64,000 nt of DNA from Progne subis subis. Lineage: Eukaryota; Chordata; Aves; Passeriformes; Hirundinidae. Under the pieces are notes generated by a model, which worked only from the letters and a program-made list of their open reading frames with translations, did no database searches and was not told where the DNA came from. The first letter of the stretch is position 1. Every line of letters starts with the position of its first letter. Made by a program: the position numbers and the translations under genes. This document shows positions 1-13,647 of this stretch, one piece after another. The DNA lies in the NCBI GenBank assembly GCA_022316685.1, contig JAKJHU010000023.1, positions 5,629,192 to 5,693,191 of the forward strand, read 5' to 3'.

Positions 1-3000
1 GGTATAAAGTAACAAAACCAAACCATTTCTGTATTTTATGTTATCTTTTAGATGCTTTTCCCATTAACTGCTAAGTACTCTCAAATCTACTAGGCTTTTT
101 TGTTTTCCCTTATTTACTTTGGAGAAGAATTTTAACCCTTTTGCATGGTCCTTTTCCTTGTTTTGTATAGTTGTACCCGTAAGTCTGCCAAAATGCAAAT
201 TACACATTTTCTACTAAATTGAAAACAAATCATTTTTATATTCAAAACACTATTTCTATGCTGCCTTCTATTGTCTGTGTTGTGTTTGTGGGTGAGTAAA
301 AAAAATGTATACACACATGTGCATACACTGTAAAAACTGTATATAAATGCATCTTTTTATGTGCAGTTGCAATATTATATTTTAACTAGTGCACAGATTC
401 AGTCATATCTGTTGAATTTAAGGTATTCTTTCATGAGCTAAATAATTCAAAGTTCTTAAGCAAAACTGGAAGCCTCATTTGGTATCAAAATATCTTATCT
501 TTAGTGTATACTGATTGATTCAGTAACCTTAAACTCTTTATATTGTTGCTACATAATGAACTGTTGGTTATTTGTTATGTTATAAATTATTTTTTTAAAA
601 AAAGTAAACTCATTTTACCTGAGTTTCTTTTTGGTTTCAATGTGCTGCCCAGTTTTCTTTTTTCATTAAAACAGAAAACATCAATAAGCAAATGCTCAGC
701 CCTGCTGCAACCCACAGTTATTTTTGGAACTGGATACTGGATATGCTACAGTTTATTGTCAATACTTTGCTTATATTTACACTTCAGTATGAGTACTCAT
801 ATTGAAGTGGTATAGTCTTTTTATTATTATTATTTAATTATTAACTGTTAAGAACTACTGTGTTTTGAAAATATGGAGTTAGAGGATTAGTTTGTTGGTA
901 TAATTTGTTTCTTTTATAAAAACCTACACAATATGGCTACTGACCTTGGAGTGCCTGAATAGAGATGGCTTGTCCAAGAGGGCTTTGACTATTCCATTGT
1001 GTTAATTTGCAGGTGTAAATGACAGCAGGTTGATAAGAATTATCTGCCAAGACATAAGTAATAATAGTAACTGCATTTTGACTATCTTTATGGATGTAAA
1101 TTAGCCACTTCTGGAACCCAAAGGAGAGATTTGGGGAAGCTGAAGGCTCACATGTTGTTCAGATGCTGAAACATGAGCTGCATATTTTGTAAAATCTTAC
1201 ACTGCTGTGTTTCTTTCTAAGCAATAGACTTTACTTTATATGCAGCAATGCTAAACCACTTTATTCAGCATCTTCCAGTCAGAATTCACTGTAGAAAAGG
1301 AATGTACAGTACTCAGGGAGTTCAAAAGAATGCACTTACAAAGGGACCAAAATCACCCTTAAATTTTCCATGTTAAAAATAACACCTACTTGTGTAAATG
1401 AAGTTTGAAATAATAGAGGTTAAAACAATGTGTAAAACTTCTCATATTGTAATCCAGTATCTTTGTAAGAATTATCTTCTGGGTTGAAATGTGAGTATTC
1501 GGAGCTATATGGCAAGTCAGCAGATTTTTAGCATTTGTTTATTGTTAGAAATGATTTAGTTAGAAACTGAGTATTTTCATATGTTTTAAAAGAAAGAGGG
1601 AATGTTTGCCATCATAGCTGTAGTGGTAAGATCTTTACACCAGAAGAGACTGGACCAAATACAGCCTTCTGATGCAGACTAGTTTGCAGCTAAATTTGTC
1701 TTTTTTAATAATAATTCAGTTTACTGAATTAGAAATCTAATTTAGTCTCTTGATAGCCTGACTTAAAGCAGATGTTGCTTACACTAAAACCTCAGTTTCA
1801 CTTGAGCCTTGTGTGTACATCACCCTGCATGGGGAGAAACAAACTGACTCTGGTAGGTGCTGGCTGTGTGCTGACTGTACACAGTTTCATGGAATATTGG
1901 GGCACAAGAGTTAAAAAACAAGGTTGGGGTCTTTTTGTTTGTTATTTGGTGTTGTGTGTGGGTTTTTGTTTGGGGTTTTTTTCTTGGGTTGCTTTGGTTT
2001 TGGGTTCTTTTTGTCACCAGCTCATTTCTCAGTAAGTTAATGGCTGTCAAGGGCACGTTACAAAGAGTGCTTCACGTTATGTGGGGCCAGTGCCAGTGTG
2101 GGGAGCAGCCCTGGCTCTGGCTGAATGGTGGTCAGGAGGCAGATGTCTCAGAGACATGGCCAAGACTTTATTAGAAGTAATGGGAAGGATAGGGGTATCT
2201 CCAGTTACATTGTCAAGTCTGCCTTTAAGCGCCTTCTGAAGCTGTGCGCTCAGCCACTGCCACTAAAGTCATTGGTGAGTGCTGACACTTGAGAAAGGAA
2301 GAACCAGATAGGTTTTGGTGCTCCGCTTTTAAGCTCATATTTATCTTCAGGTGCCCAGTTCTGAATGGTCTTGTTCAGGATTGTAATAGTAGTTGTTCTG
2401 TGAAATTATAATTGAACTGTTGGTTTCAGCTTCCTTGAAGCTGTGTCTCCACTGAGAGGCTGACTAACCTTTCCAGCATTAGGGATGGTTGGAATTTCCT
2501 TGGGATTAGAACGGTGGGGATATGTGAGAATGCTTTGTCAATTTACATATCTACCGTGCTTTCATTGTTTCGGACCTGAAATATAAAAATTAGCTTCTAT
2601 TCTCTTTTATACTGCAATGGAACTTTTCAGACAGTTACTTTGATTACTTGGAGGGATTTTGGGTTTTTTAATTAATTTTTTTTTTTTTTTAATGTTTGCT
2701 CTTAGTATTTAGCTCCAGATAATTTAGTACCTTAATAGGAACAAACCTAAGATGATGGTTAATGAGAACTTCCTATTACTATCAAATTTTGAGCATTATG
2801 GTCAGATTAAGATGGGTTTTAAAAAAACATTTAAATGCCTCTCATTTGTGAAGGAAAAGGTGAGTTACAATCTTCGGTTATTAGATTTGGAGAGGTTCTC
2901 CTTTTCCCATCCCATAATGGGATACCAGCAAATCTAATGTTACCCACATATATAAAATTCAACATATGACTTGCTTTGAAAAGCAAGTGTACTTGCCTTT

Positions 3001-5250
3001 TTTTAGAAAGGTGGACAATCTGAGTTTTTTTGGGTTTTTTTCACATCTATAGAAAAAATGTATCAGCTTCATTTCTTAATTTAGCAACCAACTCCAGGAG
3101 GAAATTTTCTTTTCAAACAGACAATGGACAAAAAGCACAGTGTTCTGTAAAGGGACCAGATACTGCCAGTTCCCATTTCACATGCTCCTAGGTCTGTTTT
3201 TAGGGGGCAGATAATTTTTTTTTATAAGTACTGCATAAGGAAAAAATAGCTCACTTTCTACAAAGTGTTGGTAGTTTCATTGTGGGAGGCATCCGCTGAC
3301 AAAAAGAAAGTTTAGAAATTTTTTTCCCCATGAATTCAGCTGGAAGAAGGCAGACCTTGATTTTACAGAGGTCCTGCTGTTTCAGAAAGCACTGCTAGCA
3401 AGTGGCAGCATATGAGCTACCTGGCAACCTGCTCTTATGTTTCTTTCTTTTGAAAAATGTGGATGCCCTACTTCCTGCAGTATGACAACAACTGTTAGAA
3501 CTAACTCTGAGGGTTTGACTGTAATATTGCCGTGGTCCCTGAGATTTGCAGCTATTTATTTTTGAGGCCCTCCTGTCTTTGAATTCCAAGTGCTGCATTT
3601 CCTCATGCTTATAATACAGTAACTACTTGTGTCAGGGATGGAAGCTTCACTTTACATCTTGGAAAAAAAGATAAAATTCAGCAGGTGCAAATTCAAACTG
3701 ATCTAAAAAACCCCATTGCTTAACTCATTATGTCCATTCTTTAGCAAAGGGAGGGTAAATGTTGTGGGGAGACACTAACAGTTCTTTAAAATAAACTTCT
3801 AGTTTATTTTATGTCAGCCTGCATATGTCAGTCTTTTTAGAAGCAGTCACACTTGTAGAAGTATTTTGCCTTTTAAGTATACTTTTTATTTAAAAAAAAA
3901 TAGTGAATTGGGCTCCAGAATCTATTAACATTTCAGATGTGGACTTCACATATGTGAATAGCCCAATACAAAGAAACAGAAAACTGGAAGGTACTTAAAG
4001 GAAAACATGTAAGCACAAGTGTTACTAAGCCTGTGCTTAAGAGTTTATAGGGTTGGGACCATCAGAGAAAACATCCCTTCTGCTCTCTTGCTAGTAAAAA
4101 GATATATAGGTGGTGAAGTTACTTGAATAAGCATCTGTCACCCGTGGTAGGGTTTACTAAAGGAGAGTGCAAAGAACATAACTGGAAAACACATCATCTA
4201 CTTAAACAGAGCTTGCTGGTGTCCTGTAGCTAACATTCTGAGATTTTCATGTTTGTTAAACAACTTAAAGCTGCTTAAAATAAATACTAATGACTACTTT
4301 TGCATCTGTATTCTATTTTTGAAAGTTGGTTAGTAACTTGAAAATTTCCATTTGTGTGGATAAATGTCATAAAACATGTTGTATGTGGCAGAAAAACGAA
4401 TTTGTTTTGAGCACAGCTTTCCTGTGTATCCCTCTACTAATTTTTTATACTTCTCTAAGTTCAATTTATGTAATCTTTTAAAAATAGTTTTAAAAAACGA
4501 TTTAAAATACCTTTGGATTAATGTTAAGTTGGTAGCTAGGGGAAAATAATTTCTATTTGCAGATAGTTTTTATTTATGGCTCTGATAGAGAAATCTTACT
4601 GTAAGTCTAGGAAATGAAGCGTTCTGTAGGACTGTAAAGTTAGCTATATTTAGGGGGGCTTTTATTACCTTAGTGGGACCCACCTAACTTTTATGTCCGT
4701 GTTGGAGCAGGTGAAGGGAAGAGTGAATTAGTTTTTATTTTAAATATTTTTCCCTATATATTGTTATTTTTGTAGATTCTTTTAAAAATAAATTATTATA
4801 TGCTGGAGATTGCAATTCCACTATAATATCCCACAATTCCAGTGTACAATATCAGATTGTTTGTATTGAAAAGAATGTATTTGATAAGTTAACAGGAAAA
4901 GTTATTTTCAAACTGTACTTTTGTGTCTAGCTATTGGAAATACTTTCTCTATAGAAAATTAAAATTATATGTATATGACCTCATATATACATTTGGATTA
5001 ACTGTCTAATGATTACCCTAGGGCTGCTGTAAACTTGTCTAAATAATTTAAGAATTGCCTCTTTTTAACTGTTCTAAAGCGCTTTTCTTTTTTTTTTCTT
5101 TTTTTTTTTTTGTAAAAAGTAATTTTCCCTTGCTACAGATACAGTATGCTCAGACTTGCATATGTGCTCTATTTGGGTTTCAAGCTGAAAAAAAATGTAT
5201 AAAATGTGTATAAAGAAAAGTGTAAATAAAATATTTTTAATCTTTAATCA
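1..5250 (+). other. AT-rich stretch, probable 3' UTR of an upstream + strand gene (KLHL15 by synteny)
   Basis: No coding exon or interspersed repeat is recognisable here. The sequence is AT-rich and ends in a convincing poly(A) site: AATAAA at 5225-5230, preceded by several TGTA elements (about 5193-5224) of the kind bound by cleavage factor Im. In human the next gene on this side with the same direction as APOO is KLHL15, which has a long 3' UTR, so this could be its terminal exon. That identity rests on remembered gene order only. The track contains a G/T-rich run near 1921-2010. Small open frames are short, low-complexity and unconvincing. Confidence 0.35.
5225..5230 (+). terminator. poly(A) signal AATAAA
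   Basis: A canonical hexamer follows three TGTA motifs and is followed by a T-rich stretch. It is the best candidate 3' end for the AT-rich stretch to its left. Confidence 0.45.
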
Positions 5251-8200
5251 CTCCTGTGTAAACTTTGTAATACACAAAAATGTAGCAGACCTGAATTATT
5301 TTCTCCAGGACTTCAGAGATGACTCAGTTAAACAGCTCTTCAAAACTGTCTTGTTGCAATATTTATGTAAGATTTTGTTCAAGCTATCCCATCAAGTTGG
5401 ATGTGCTTATAAAAGCAACTTCAAGCTCTTCTCTCTAGCTGTATTTTAGTCTTCCCAGTCTTAGTTGCTGCAGCGTGTTTATCTGTTCACTCTGCACTTC
5501 AGGCTTGAATGAATGTTTGGAGTGGGTTGTTCCATTTGCCCCGGTGTGAGTTAGGCACTGGAACTGCTGAGGCTGCCAGCCAGGGCAGCACTTGGTGTCG
5601 GTCAGCAGCCGGGAGAGCCATTCCCTGCTGTGGGGTTCCGGCAGCGAGGGCTCCCCGACAACGTGTCATCATCGCCCTCGTGGAGCTCAGAGTGACACAC
5701 CTGGACACATCTCTAACTGGAAGGGGAAACTTCATTTCAGGATTAAAGTGTCAGACCAGCATTCAATATCAGGGATGGGGAGCAGGGTGGGAGGGCAGGT
5801 AAAACAGGTTATAATCCTATTTTCTCAAGCAGGCTGATGAAAGCCTTCCTTGTCAATCCATTGCCACACTTTTCCTTTCTCTGTCACTGTTTTGTCAAGT
5901 CTCTCTCAGATCAAAGCCCCTGGTTTAAAAGTCTGCCATCAAGCATGTTTGAAAATAACTGTGGTGTCTTTTTTTTTTTTTTTTTTTTTTTAATAATGAG
6001 TTCTAAAATAGCATTTTAGTTTTATTTTAATAATTCACATTACTTTAAAGTAACTTGCCCCATCCCCCCTCCTTCTTCTCCTTTTTTAGTAGCTCTTCTT
6101 CATCCTACACCATGTACTGTTTAATGGAAGAATATTGTGGATGAATTAAAGGGAGGAAGGGCCACTTTTAATTGTGATAGGTCCCTGTTTTGAGTTTAAA
6201 AGGAGAGTAAATGCATTAGTCTGATACAGTGGATGAGAAGATTACAATCGTTTCACACTAGAAATATTACTTACATTTCTTTTTATTTGTCTTTTTAATT
6301 TCCCTTCTCAGTGAGCCAGGTTGAATTTTTGGCAATACCTTTTTTCCAAGATGTCACAATGCCTGGCTTTACTTATTTGTTAGCACCTGTGTAGTTCATC
6401 AGGCATCTTCAACAAAGTTCCTGTTGTTTCATTAAGAGCTCTCACACTTTGATTGGTTCATATCAAATTCTTCACTTTTTTTTTTAATATGTGGCCTTAT
6501 TTTTTGGCAGTAGTTAGTAATCTGTGTTCACTTGTTTTGTGTGGTATGAAATTAATGTTATTTTGGTGAAGGTCTCATTTGGTGAATGCCTTCTATATTC
6601 TTTGCTATAAATTATCCTTGTTGACATGAAATTCTTCATTTCAACAGCTGTTCCCCCTTTGTTATAGATTGGGGGTTTGGGGTTCTGGGGTTTTTTTTTG
6701 TTGTTTGTGGGTTTTTTGTTGGTGGTGGTGGTTTGTTGGTTTTTTTTGTTTGTTTGTTTGGGGGTTTTTTTTTTGTTTTTGTTTTTTAAATGCATTCGCT
6801 TAAGGCAGAGTGTTTCTTTGGGTGTTGCACAGATTCTGTATCAGTTCAGTACCTTTGAGTTCATTACACTCTTGTGGATATGTGATCTCCTACCCAGCCT
6901 CTAGCCTGTCAAATCTGGCTGATGGTTCAGTGTCATCCTTTAACTGAAGTGCCACCTGGTGCAAGGCAACCTTCTTGGCATGTGCAAAACCTTCATTCAA
7001 AGAAGAGGGTAGGGAAAATGTGTAAAGGCAGCTTCCATTTCTTGTTTGCATTGACACTTTCCACTTCTACATTCAGTCCTATAGTTGTGCTGACAGGTGC
7101 TTTGGGCAGTGTTTACAGGTAAAAATAAACCTCATTGTGATGTCTGTTTAAGCCCACAGTGACTGGTCAGTTATCTATCCACTAGGATGAATTCCAGCAT
7201 TCCAGCATCATATGCTGAGTACCAGACATTCTAGATTGATCGTATGTGGTTATTTAAAGGAACTAAAAAAATACTCTGCTGTGTATCTGATGTCTTCAAA
7301 TGTCTCCTGGTGGTGTCACCTGTAGTAGCATTTCTCCTGTATTACAAAAAATGTTGTTCAGTAAGTGGTGCTGAATAAAATATGTTTTCTAATGCGGTAG
7401 AGGGCTTTAATGGTTAGCCTTTTCATTGCACTCTTTAATTTCACCAGACAGTTATGTCTCTCTTTGGCTTAAACTGGCAGCCTTCTTTCCCACAGCCTTT
7501 TCAATATGTTCCTCAGGCATGTTCTAAGCAGTGGTTGGAGTTTTTCATGTCTTTCATCTTAAAAGTTTGAGTTACACCATGTAATTATTTTCTCAGTGTG
7601 AGAATCTTTTCTTTCCTGTGGTGAATTGTGCATGGTATGGATCTGTTTATATGTACTTGAGTGCTATTGATGAGACTTTCTGAGTTTACCATCCTTTCTT
7701 TGTCAAAGGAATTACATAATGCCAGCAGAAACCAAGTATTTCCTCTGTGTTTAAGTTCTGTCATTTCAGGGTAAAGATTCAAAGGAAGTCAGTGGCTTCC
7801 TCCTGTGTTTACCTTCCCAGATTGCCAAAGTCATACAAAATGCATGGGATTGTGCTTCTGGTGTCGATGGAAGGCATGGCTAAAGTGCTTCCCCTATGCT
7901 GGTATAGTGATGACCTTTATTTTCACTCCTGAAAAGCAAGGAGTTGCTCTGCTATCATCCACCACCTCTCAGAAAGCCCTCTTGGCAAACTTATGCTTGG
8001 AAAAGAATCCAAGTTTCTTAGGTGTCCTTGGTCAGCTGAGGATGTTCCATAGGATTTGCCTTGTCACACATGCTCTCACTTCTTCCTCTGGCTCTTACAG
8101 GTAGTTCTGCAAGGATTTTTGCATCTAACACAGGTGGCAACTTGATACCAAGAACTGAGTTTTAACTTAATATACTGAAATCCAAAATACCAGAGTTACG

Positions 8201-9089
8201 AAGATGTTTCACAGGGCAAAAGCTTTTTTTTTTTTTTTTTTTTTCTCCTCCTCCTGATTTGGATTTCATTTATTGCAATCAGGAAGTTACTGTCAAGTAA
8301 TAATTTTTACTAATCTTTCTCCTGACAGATTATCAAAAGCACTGCAACACATGTAGTCAGAAGGAAAAAAAAAAGATTATGATAATTAACTGAACTGCAG
8401 CTTTTAATTGAATGACTTTTCATGGTCTTAAAGTTGGGAACTTGTCCAATTAACAACCTTTGAAGTGTTAGCTGTTTTCTGAAAGAGGTGGATTTTGGCT
8501 TAGGACTGTTCTCTGAAAACAAGGGGAGTGAGACTGACCTCTAGGTAAGTTAAATAAACTAAATACCTTAGCTAAGGAAATCTCAGTACAAATTTGTTAA
8601 CACCCAGATAATAACCAACTGTACTCTGCAGAACTTATGCTTCTTAAAAAGTGATCAGAGTTTCTCAAATTTAGTTTTGTCCTGGCTTTGCTGTGCAGAG
8701 ATTTTTATTTTTCTCATAGTAAAAATTAATTACAAGAATGTATTTTTTGCTAAACTTGTTAAACCGGGGTAGAAAGCCACAGAGAGATCTCCTTTCAGAT
8801 CTGCAGCCTTGTTCAAAGTTGGGCAGAACACATTAAAGTGACTGGATGGGTTAGCAATTTTCCAGTACTTTAACTTTTGATGATTTATGCATCTGCTGTG
8901 GATGGAAATCATCCAATATCCTCCAGAGATAATGTCTGGAACCAGACATGTAATTTACCTGTTTCATATTCCCATTTTCTGTAACAATGGATTGATCCCT
9001 CAGGCTTTTCAATTCATGCAATTGCCACTCTTGATGTTCAGCAAAGTTGCTTCTATTTGTAACACCCAGTTTCTGGGCCCATATAATAC
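5251..9089. other. intergenic, no gene seen
   Basis: No exon is recognisable on either strand. A local GC-rich, CpG-containing patch at about 5520-5800 stands out from its AT-rich surroundings. A T run lies near 5970-5991, a G/T-rich low-complexity tract at 6675-6787 and a T run at about 8224-8244. Open frames here are short and do not resemble any family I know. Confidence 0.6.
6675..6787 (+). repeat. G/T-rich low-complexity tract
   Basis: The + strand is nearly pure G and T, made of T runs broken by G runs of 3-6 and GGT or GTTT units. Several G runs could pair in a quadruplex. The translated valine/phenylalanine/glycine-rich frame is a by-product of composition. Confidence 0.8.
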
Positions 9090-9094
9090 CCTGC

Positions 9095-10662
9095 TGTTAT
9101 AGGTTTAATTTTAAATTGGGCAGAAACACTACTTAATGTAATGGTTTCACATTTATTAAATTTTGGTCTTGGTACTTACTCTTTTTGTGAGAGAGAGACT
9201 GGGAGAAAAACAAAGCAGGCTTAACTTTAAAATTAACAAATAATTTATTAACTTACACTGAAAGAATAGAAAAACAGAAAGTTGGAAAAAAACTAAAATG
9301 GAATGAAACTTAAAAAAAATTTTCCCTTTCCTTACAAACTGTTCACTTTTTTACAAAACAACATAAAGAGACAAAACTTGTAATTTTCAGTCAGTTTCAC
9401 TACCTGACAATAGTCTTTCATCAGTTCATTAGGGGAAGAGTATCCTTTTGAGTCATGGATCCCACTGACAACTTAGAACAGTTCTCTTGTGGGTTTTAAA
9501 CTGTCACAAAAACAACCGCCTGGAGAAACCTGCCTTTGTGACCCTCCCAGGAGCAGTTTTCCAAGCTGCTTATGGGTCATGGGTCTTAGACTTTTGCATA
9601 CTGGGGTGTCACTTTTTAAAGATGAATAAAGCAAAGGATTCTTCACCTCAAGGTACAGAGATATTGTCTCACTTCTTCACTGGCACAGGGGGCTTCTCAT
9701 CTTTTTCTGTTCAGGCATCTTATAGGATATTACTTAGTTCATCACAAACACCTTTGCTTAAATCTACACACAAATTAAAACAATCATCTCCCCAAATGCA
9801 TATCTTTTCTATGATTTACAGGAATGATCTAAATATAGAGTTCATTTCCATAGCTCAAATAAAAATAGAACAACCAACTTTTCACCTCTTTGTCCTAATA
9901 GTCTTTTCACTCTTGCTACTGACTTCATGCTGTTGTTCTTTATGTTCACTCTGTCTTTCCTTACTCTCTCAGAGAAAGGCCAAGCTCTGGAAGCTTCATG
10001 TTGCTAAGAAAGAGTTAAATCTGCTTGGAGTTTTTGTCTCTCACTCTCTGTAGCTCATAGTGTCAGTTGTTCAAGGCCGAGCTGATAAGGAAAAACTCAC
10101 GCAGAAACATTAGAAATTGGAGCACCTGGGCAGTCTAGGAAAAAAACCCAGGCAAAAATCACAAATGCCTTCTCAGCCCACCCCTCGGTGTAAATTGGGG
10201 TGGCCTCAGCCCAAACAGTGCTCATAGCTCCCATCAGGGGCCCAGCAGAGATCCCTCTCTGCTCCAAGGAAACCCGAAGAAAGCAGCTGCCACAAGACAG
10301 CAACTTCTCCTTCCCCCCCTTCACCTCGGAGCCGATGGAATCCGGCCAGGCCTCAGGCCAGCTTCCCCCCAAAAAGGGGGGAGCAGCAGGCCCAACTCAA
10401 TGTTACCTGTCTCTCTCTAGCTAAAGAAAGAAGGAAAAAACCCCACCTACAGGGACTCAAGGGGTTTTATATGGTACTTCCCAAAGTACTAACAATTAGC
10501 TAACTAACTAACAGCTAATTTCAGTGGTCAGAGTAGATGTCAATATTCTAACTAAATCTCTGATAGGTTTCTGTCTCTTCCAAAGCAATTCCCAGGTCCT
10601 GACCTGGAGAATTATTTTACATTCTTTTATAACTAAAAACTAAACTGTACTAACCCATGACA
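9095..10662 (-). mobile_element. solo LTR of an endogenous retrovirus, with 5-bp target duplication
   Basis: The block begins TGTTATAG and ends CCCATGACA on the + strand (TG...CA ends). It is flanked by the same 5 bases, CCTGC, at 9090-9094 and 10663-10667. Read on the - strand it has a TATA-like ATATAAAA at about 10465-10472, roughly 190 bases from its start. AATAAA signals lie close to its other end (about 9149-9155 and 9243-9250), so I orient it on the - strand. At 1568 bp it is long for an avian LTR, and the distance from TATA to poly(A) signal is unusual. It may therefore be a spuma-like/ERVL-type LTR, or an internally deleted element. No gag, pol or env frame is recognisable. A 91-codon frame at 10097-10372 and an antisense 188-codon frame at 9487-10053 look incidental. 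Confidence 0.65.
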
Positions 10663-10667
10663 CCTGC

Positions 10668-12790
10668 ATTGTTATATGCAGAGAGGAGTGAGAACCTGTT
10701 TGGTCACACTTGAGAAATGTGACATTTTTCTAATCTCTACAACAGCCAAAGCAAGCTAAGGCATTGTTTTTTTGGTGTGCCAGCACCATGTTGTATTAAT
10801 TTACGAGCCTGAGGAGGTAGTTTCAAATGCTGTGCTCTATGGAAGCAGTGGCTGTGCCCCACGACCCCGTGCCCCTTCAGTTCCTACACCATGAGCTGCA
10901 ATCGTGCCAGCCATAGCCCTTCTCCAGAGGGAGTGGGGTTAGACAACAGTAGTGTCACACAGAAGTTGTTGGGGATAAGGAGGTAAGGGCATCATTAGGG
11001 GAAACCGTCTAAATGACCATTTCCATTAGTGATTGTGAGTGGCCCCTGGAACATGTCCTACAGTTCCCTAAATGCACTTCACGATTAAGCTTGTGTAAGG
11101 CTGGGTGTTGCTTCTTTGTGGCAAATGCTCCTAGAAAGGAAGCAGTAGTGGAAGGTACCAGATACCATGGGTTTTAATGAATATGAGGCAAAGAAATGCA
11201 AAGGTGTGAACCCAGCCTGAACAAATGCCATGGTACCACAGAGCAAGGAACTGCAGAAGGACTTCCTGACTAATGAGTGCTCTGCACAGAAGCTGGATTG
11301 TGACCCAAAATGGGCATTTTGCTTCCAGAAGGAATGTGTATTTTAATTGAAAATTATTTGGTAGGCCTAGAAACTTGTTTAGGTAAATAATGTACATTTA
11401 CTATTCACGCATATTTATGAATATGTGTAAATCAATACATTTACAGGAAAATGAGGTAAAGTTATTCACATCACCTTGCTAAGAAATTAGGGATTACTGT
11501 GAAAATAATTAAGGTTAAAAAAAATCATGCACAAAATATATAAAGACTGGCAACAGATGCAGGACCTTTCATCTTTTAGCTTCAGCTGATTTCCAGAATG
11601 TATCCTGTTCAACTGAAATCTGAGGTGCATTTGAATTTTCAAAAGAGCTGGGCTTTGTTATGATGGGTACTTAAGGGCATCAAAAAGCTGTGTTCTCACT
11701 GCTGCTGGTAGCCTGTTATCTGTGTTTGACTAGTCAGTCACATCTCTGTTGGTGGTATCAAAAACTTGTTGGTAGAATGACAGAAGAATTATTCATTACA
11801 GCTGGAAGGAGTAGCTGAAAAATGTGGAACCAGAGCTACTGGTGGCTGCAGTGAGAGGTCAAGGATTTGAATTAGGGAAGGAACGTCTGGGTTTTTAACC
11901 ATGGTAATACCAAAGGGAAATAGATGCAGTTGAATTACACTGGGGTTTTTGCATTATATACGTCTCTCTTCTACCTGTCCCTTGTCTTAGATTACAGAAA
12001 CATTATTTGGAAGGCACTGATTGCATTTTGGATGCTGTCAAAATGTGACAAAGCTGGTGAGACAACAGGTGCTGAAATTCAAGTCCAGATTTACCTCGGA
12101 TGTGAACGCAGTAAGGATTTTGCTGCAATTAAAGGTAGGTCAGTGGGAAAGCACAAATAGCTCTGCAAGGGCATCTGTTCTCAACACCCAATTTACTTTC
12201 TAAATATGTGACTTCAGACCTCGTAGCTGCCAATAAAGTGCCTCTGACAAACGGCCAAAAATGACCTACTTTAAATATGAAAAAGAAAAGCACAAGGTAA
12301 GTTTCATCCTAAACAAGACAGTATCATTAAATACAAATTTCTGTTCAATTTTGTTTTGTTTTGTTTTTATTTAGGAAGTGAATGAAGTAGAAAGGATGAA
12401 GGAGTATTCTTACGGACATGAAAACTACTCCCCCTTCACAAAGGCATTGTGGAGTCTGTCATCATGCACTCAATAAAAGCCAGTTCAATTAGCAGCCTAA
12501 CAAATATGTGCTAAAAGTGACAGGAACCGGAGAAAATTGATGGTGTGCTTTGCAGAGCCGCCCAGCAAAGCTGTGTGCCTGACGTGCCCCCCCCCACTGT
12601 GCCTTGTGTGGGCATTCAGAGCACCAGGCTCACAGCGCTGGGTGAAGCTGCTTAACAACTGAAGGTTGAATTTACTGGAGCCCTTGTGGTTGTGTATTTC
12701 CTATTAACTACATATTTTCAATGAACTTGAAGTGAGATGTGTCCAACAGCATCCTTTCCACTTAAAACACAACACAAAAAGCTCTGAGAG
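10668..12790. other. intergenic, no gene seen
   Basis: This is unique-looking sequence between the solo LTR and the CXorf58-like remnant. No exon, RNA gene or repeat family is recognisable. A (GTTTT)n stretch lies near 12350-12370. Confidence 0.55.
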
Positions 12791-12802
12791 GCGGAATAGC
12801 AC

Positions 12803-12808
12803 TTTATT
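12803..12808 (-). terminator. possible poly(A) signal on the - strand
   Basis: AATAAA on the - strand lies about 650 bases downstream of the CXorf58-like exon at 13460-13647. It could mark the 3' end of that locus, but I found no terminal coding exon between them, so the link is weak. Confidence 0.25.
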
Positions 12809-13459
12809 TTATAAAGACATCAAAATCCAATTCTAAACAGGCTGGTGAAACTAGTGGTAAGACATGGTATTTTAAAAAAATCATTTGTTTTAATGAGAAA
12901 AGGTGCATGGAAAAACATGGGGGGGTGTTTGGGTTGTTTGTTTGTTTTAATATACAAGAAGATTTATCATGAAGGAGAACATCAAAATAAACCAGTCTTC
13001 CAGAATTACAATGTTTTCCAGTGATCAGTGTGAGTAGATAACTTCATTGGTATTCAATGGGCAGATGTTACACACTCAGATTTTAACATTAATGGCCAAC
13101 AAATCATTTTTTTCCCTACAATTGTAAATCTATGGAAAAGAACTGTAATTTTATTAGTAGTAAAGGACTGATCTTATTTTCCTGACCAAAAAATAAACTG
13201 CAAACAAGCAATCTAATGCAACATTATGAAAGCTCAGACCACAATGGCTAAGGTAGAGGATTAGAGATCAAGTTTCTTAAATTGTATTTCTGCCTGTGAT
13301 GACATAGTTTATGAACTGTGGTGACGTTTTCAACCTTCTCTGAGCTGCAGTTTTCTGAAGGAAATGTGTCTTTAACAAGTGCTTAGAAAAGGCAATGACT
13401 AAGGAGAAAGAAAAATACTGGCATGCAAAATCAAACTGAAATTTGCTAGAGTTTCTTAC

Positions 13460-13647
13460 ATTAGAAACAGCCATGAGTAAATCCTGCCAAAGCTCTTTAT
13501 TCTGTGGCCTCAGCAGCGGAAACTTCAGCTCCTTTTTAGGCCAGTCTGACAGTGTTTTGGACTGTGCATAATCCATTATGGCATATATTATGTTTATTCC
13601 AGGGAAATTTTGAAGCGACAACCTCCTCCAACATGAGAGGAATATAC
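13460..13647 (-). CDS. CXorf58: CXorf58-like exon, intact
   Basis: The 188-nt exon begins after a good acceptor (tttgctttcatgtag) and ends at an AAT|gtaaga donor, giving 62 complete codons in an open frame. It encodes CWRRLSLQNFP, IIYAIMDYAQS and LLRPQNKELWQ at spacings that match the human CXorf58 segments WRKLNLENIP, LMYDIVHYSES and LLQRPVTQEI as I recall them. Reading through the donor gives non-matching sequence to a stop, which supports splicing here. Function is unknown; none is proposed. Confidence 0.55.

Noticed and set aside
9487..10053. 188-codon frame on the + strand
   Set aside because: Lies wholly inside the solo LTR and opposite to its inferred direction; no domain is visible.
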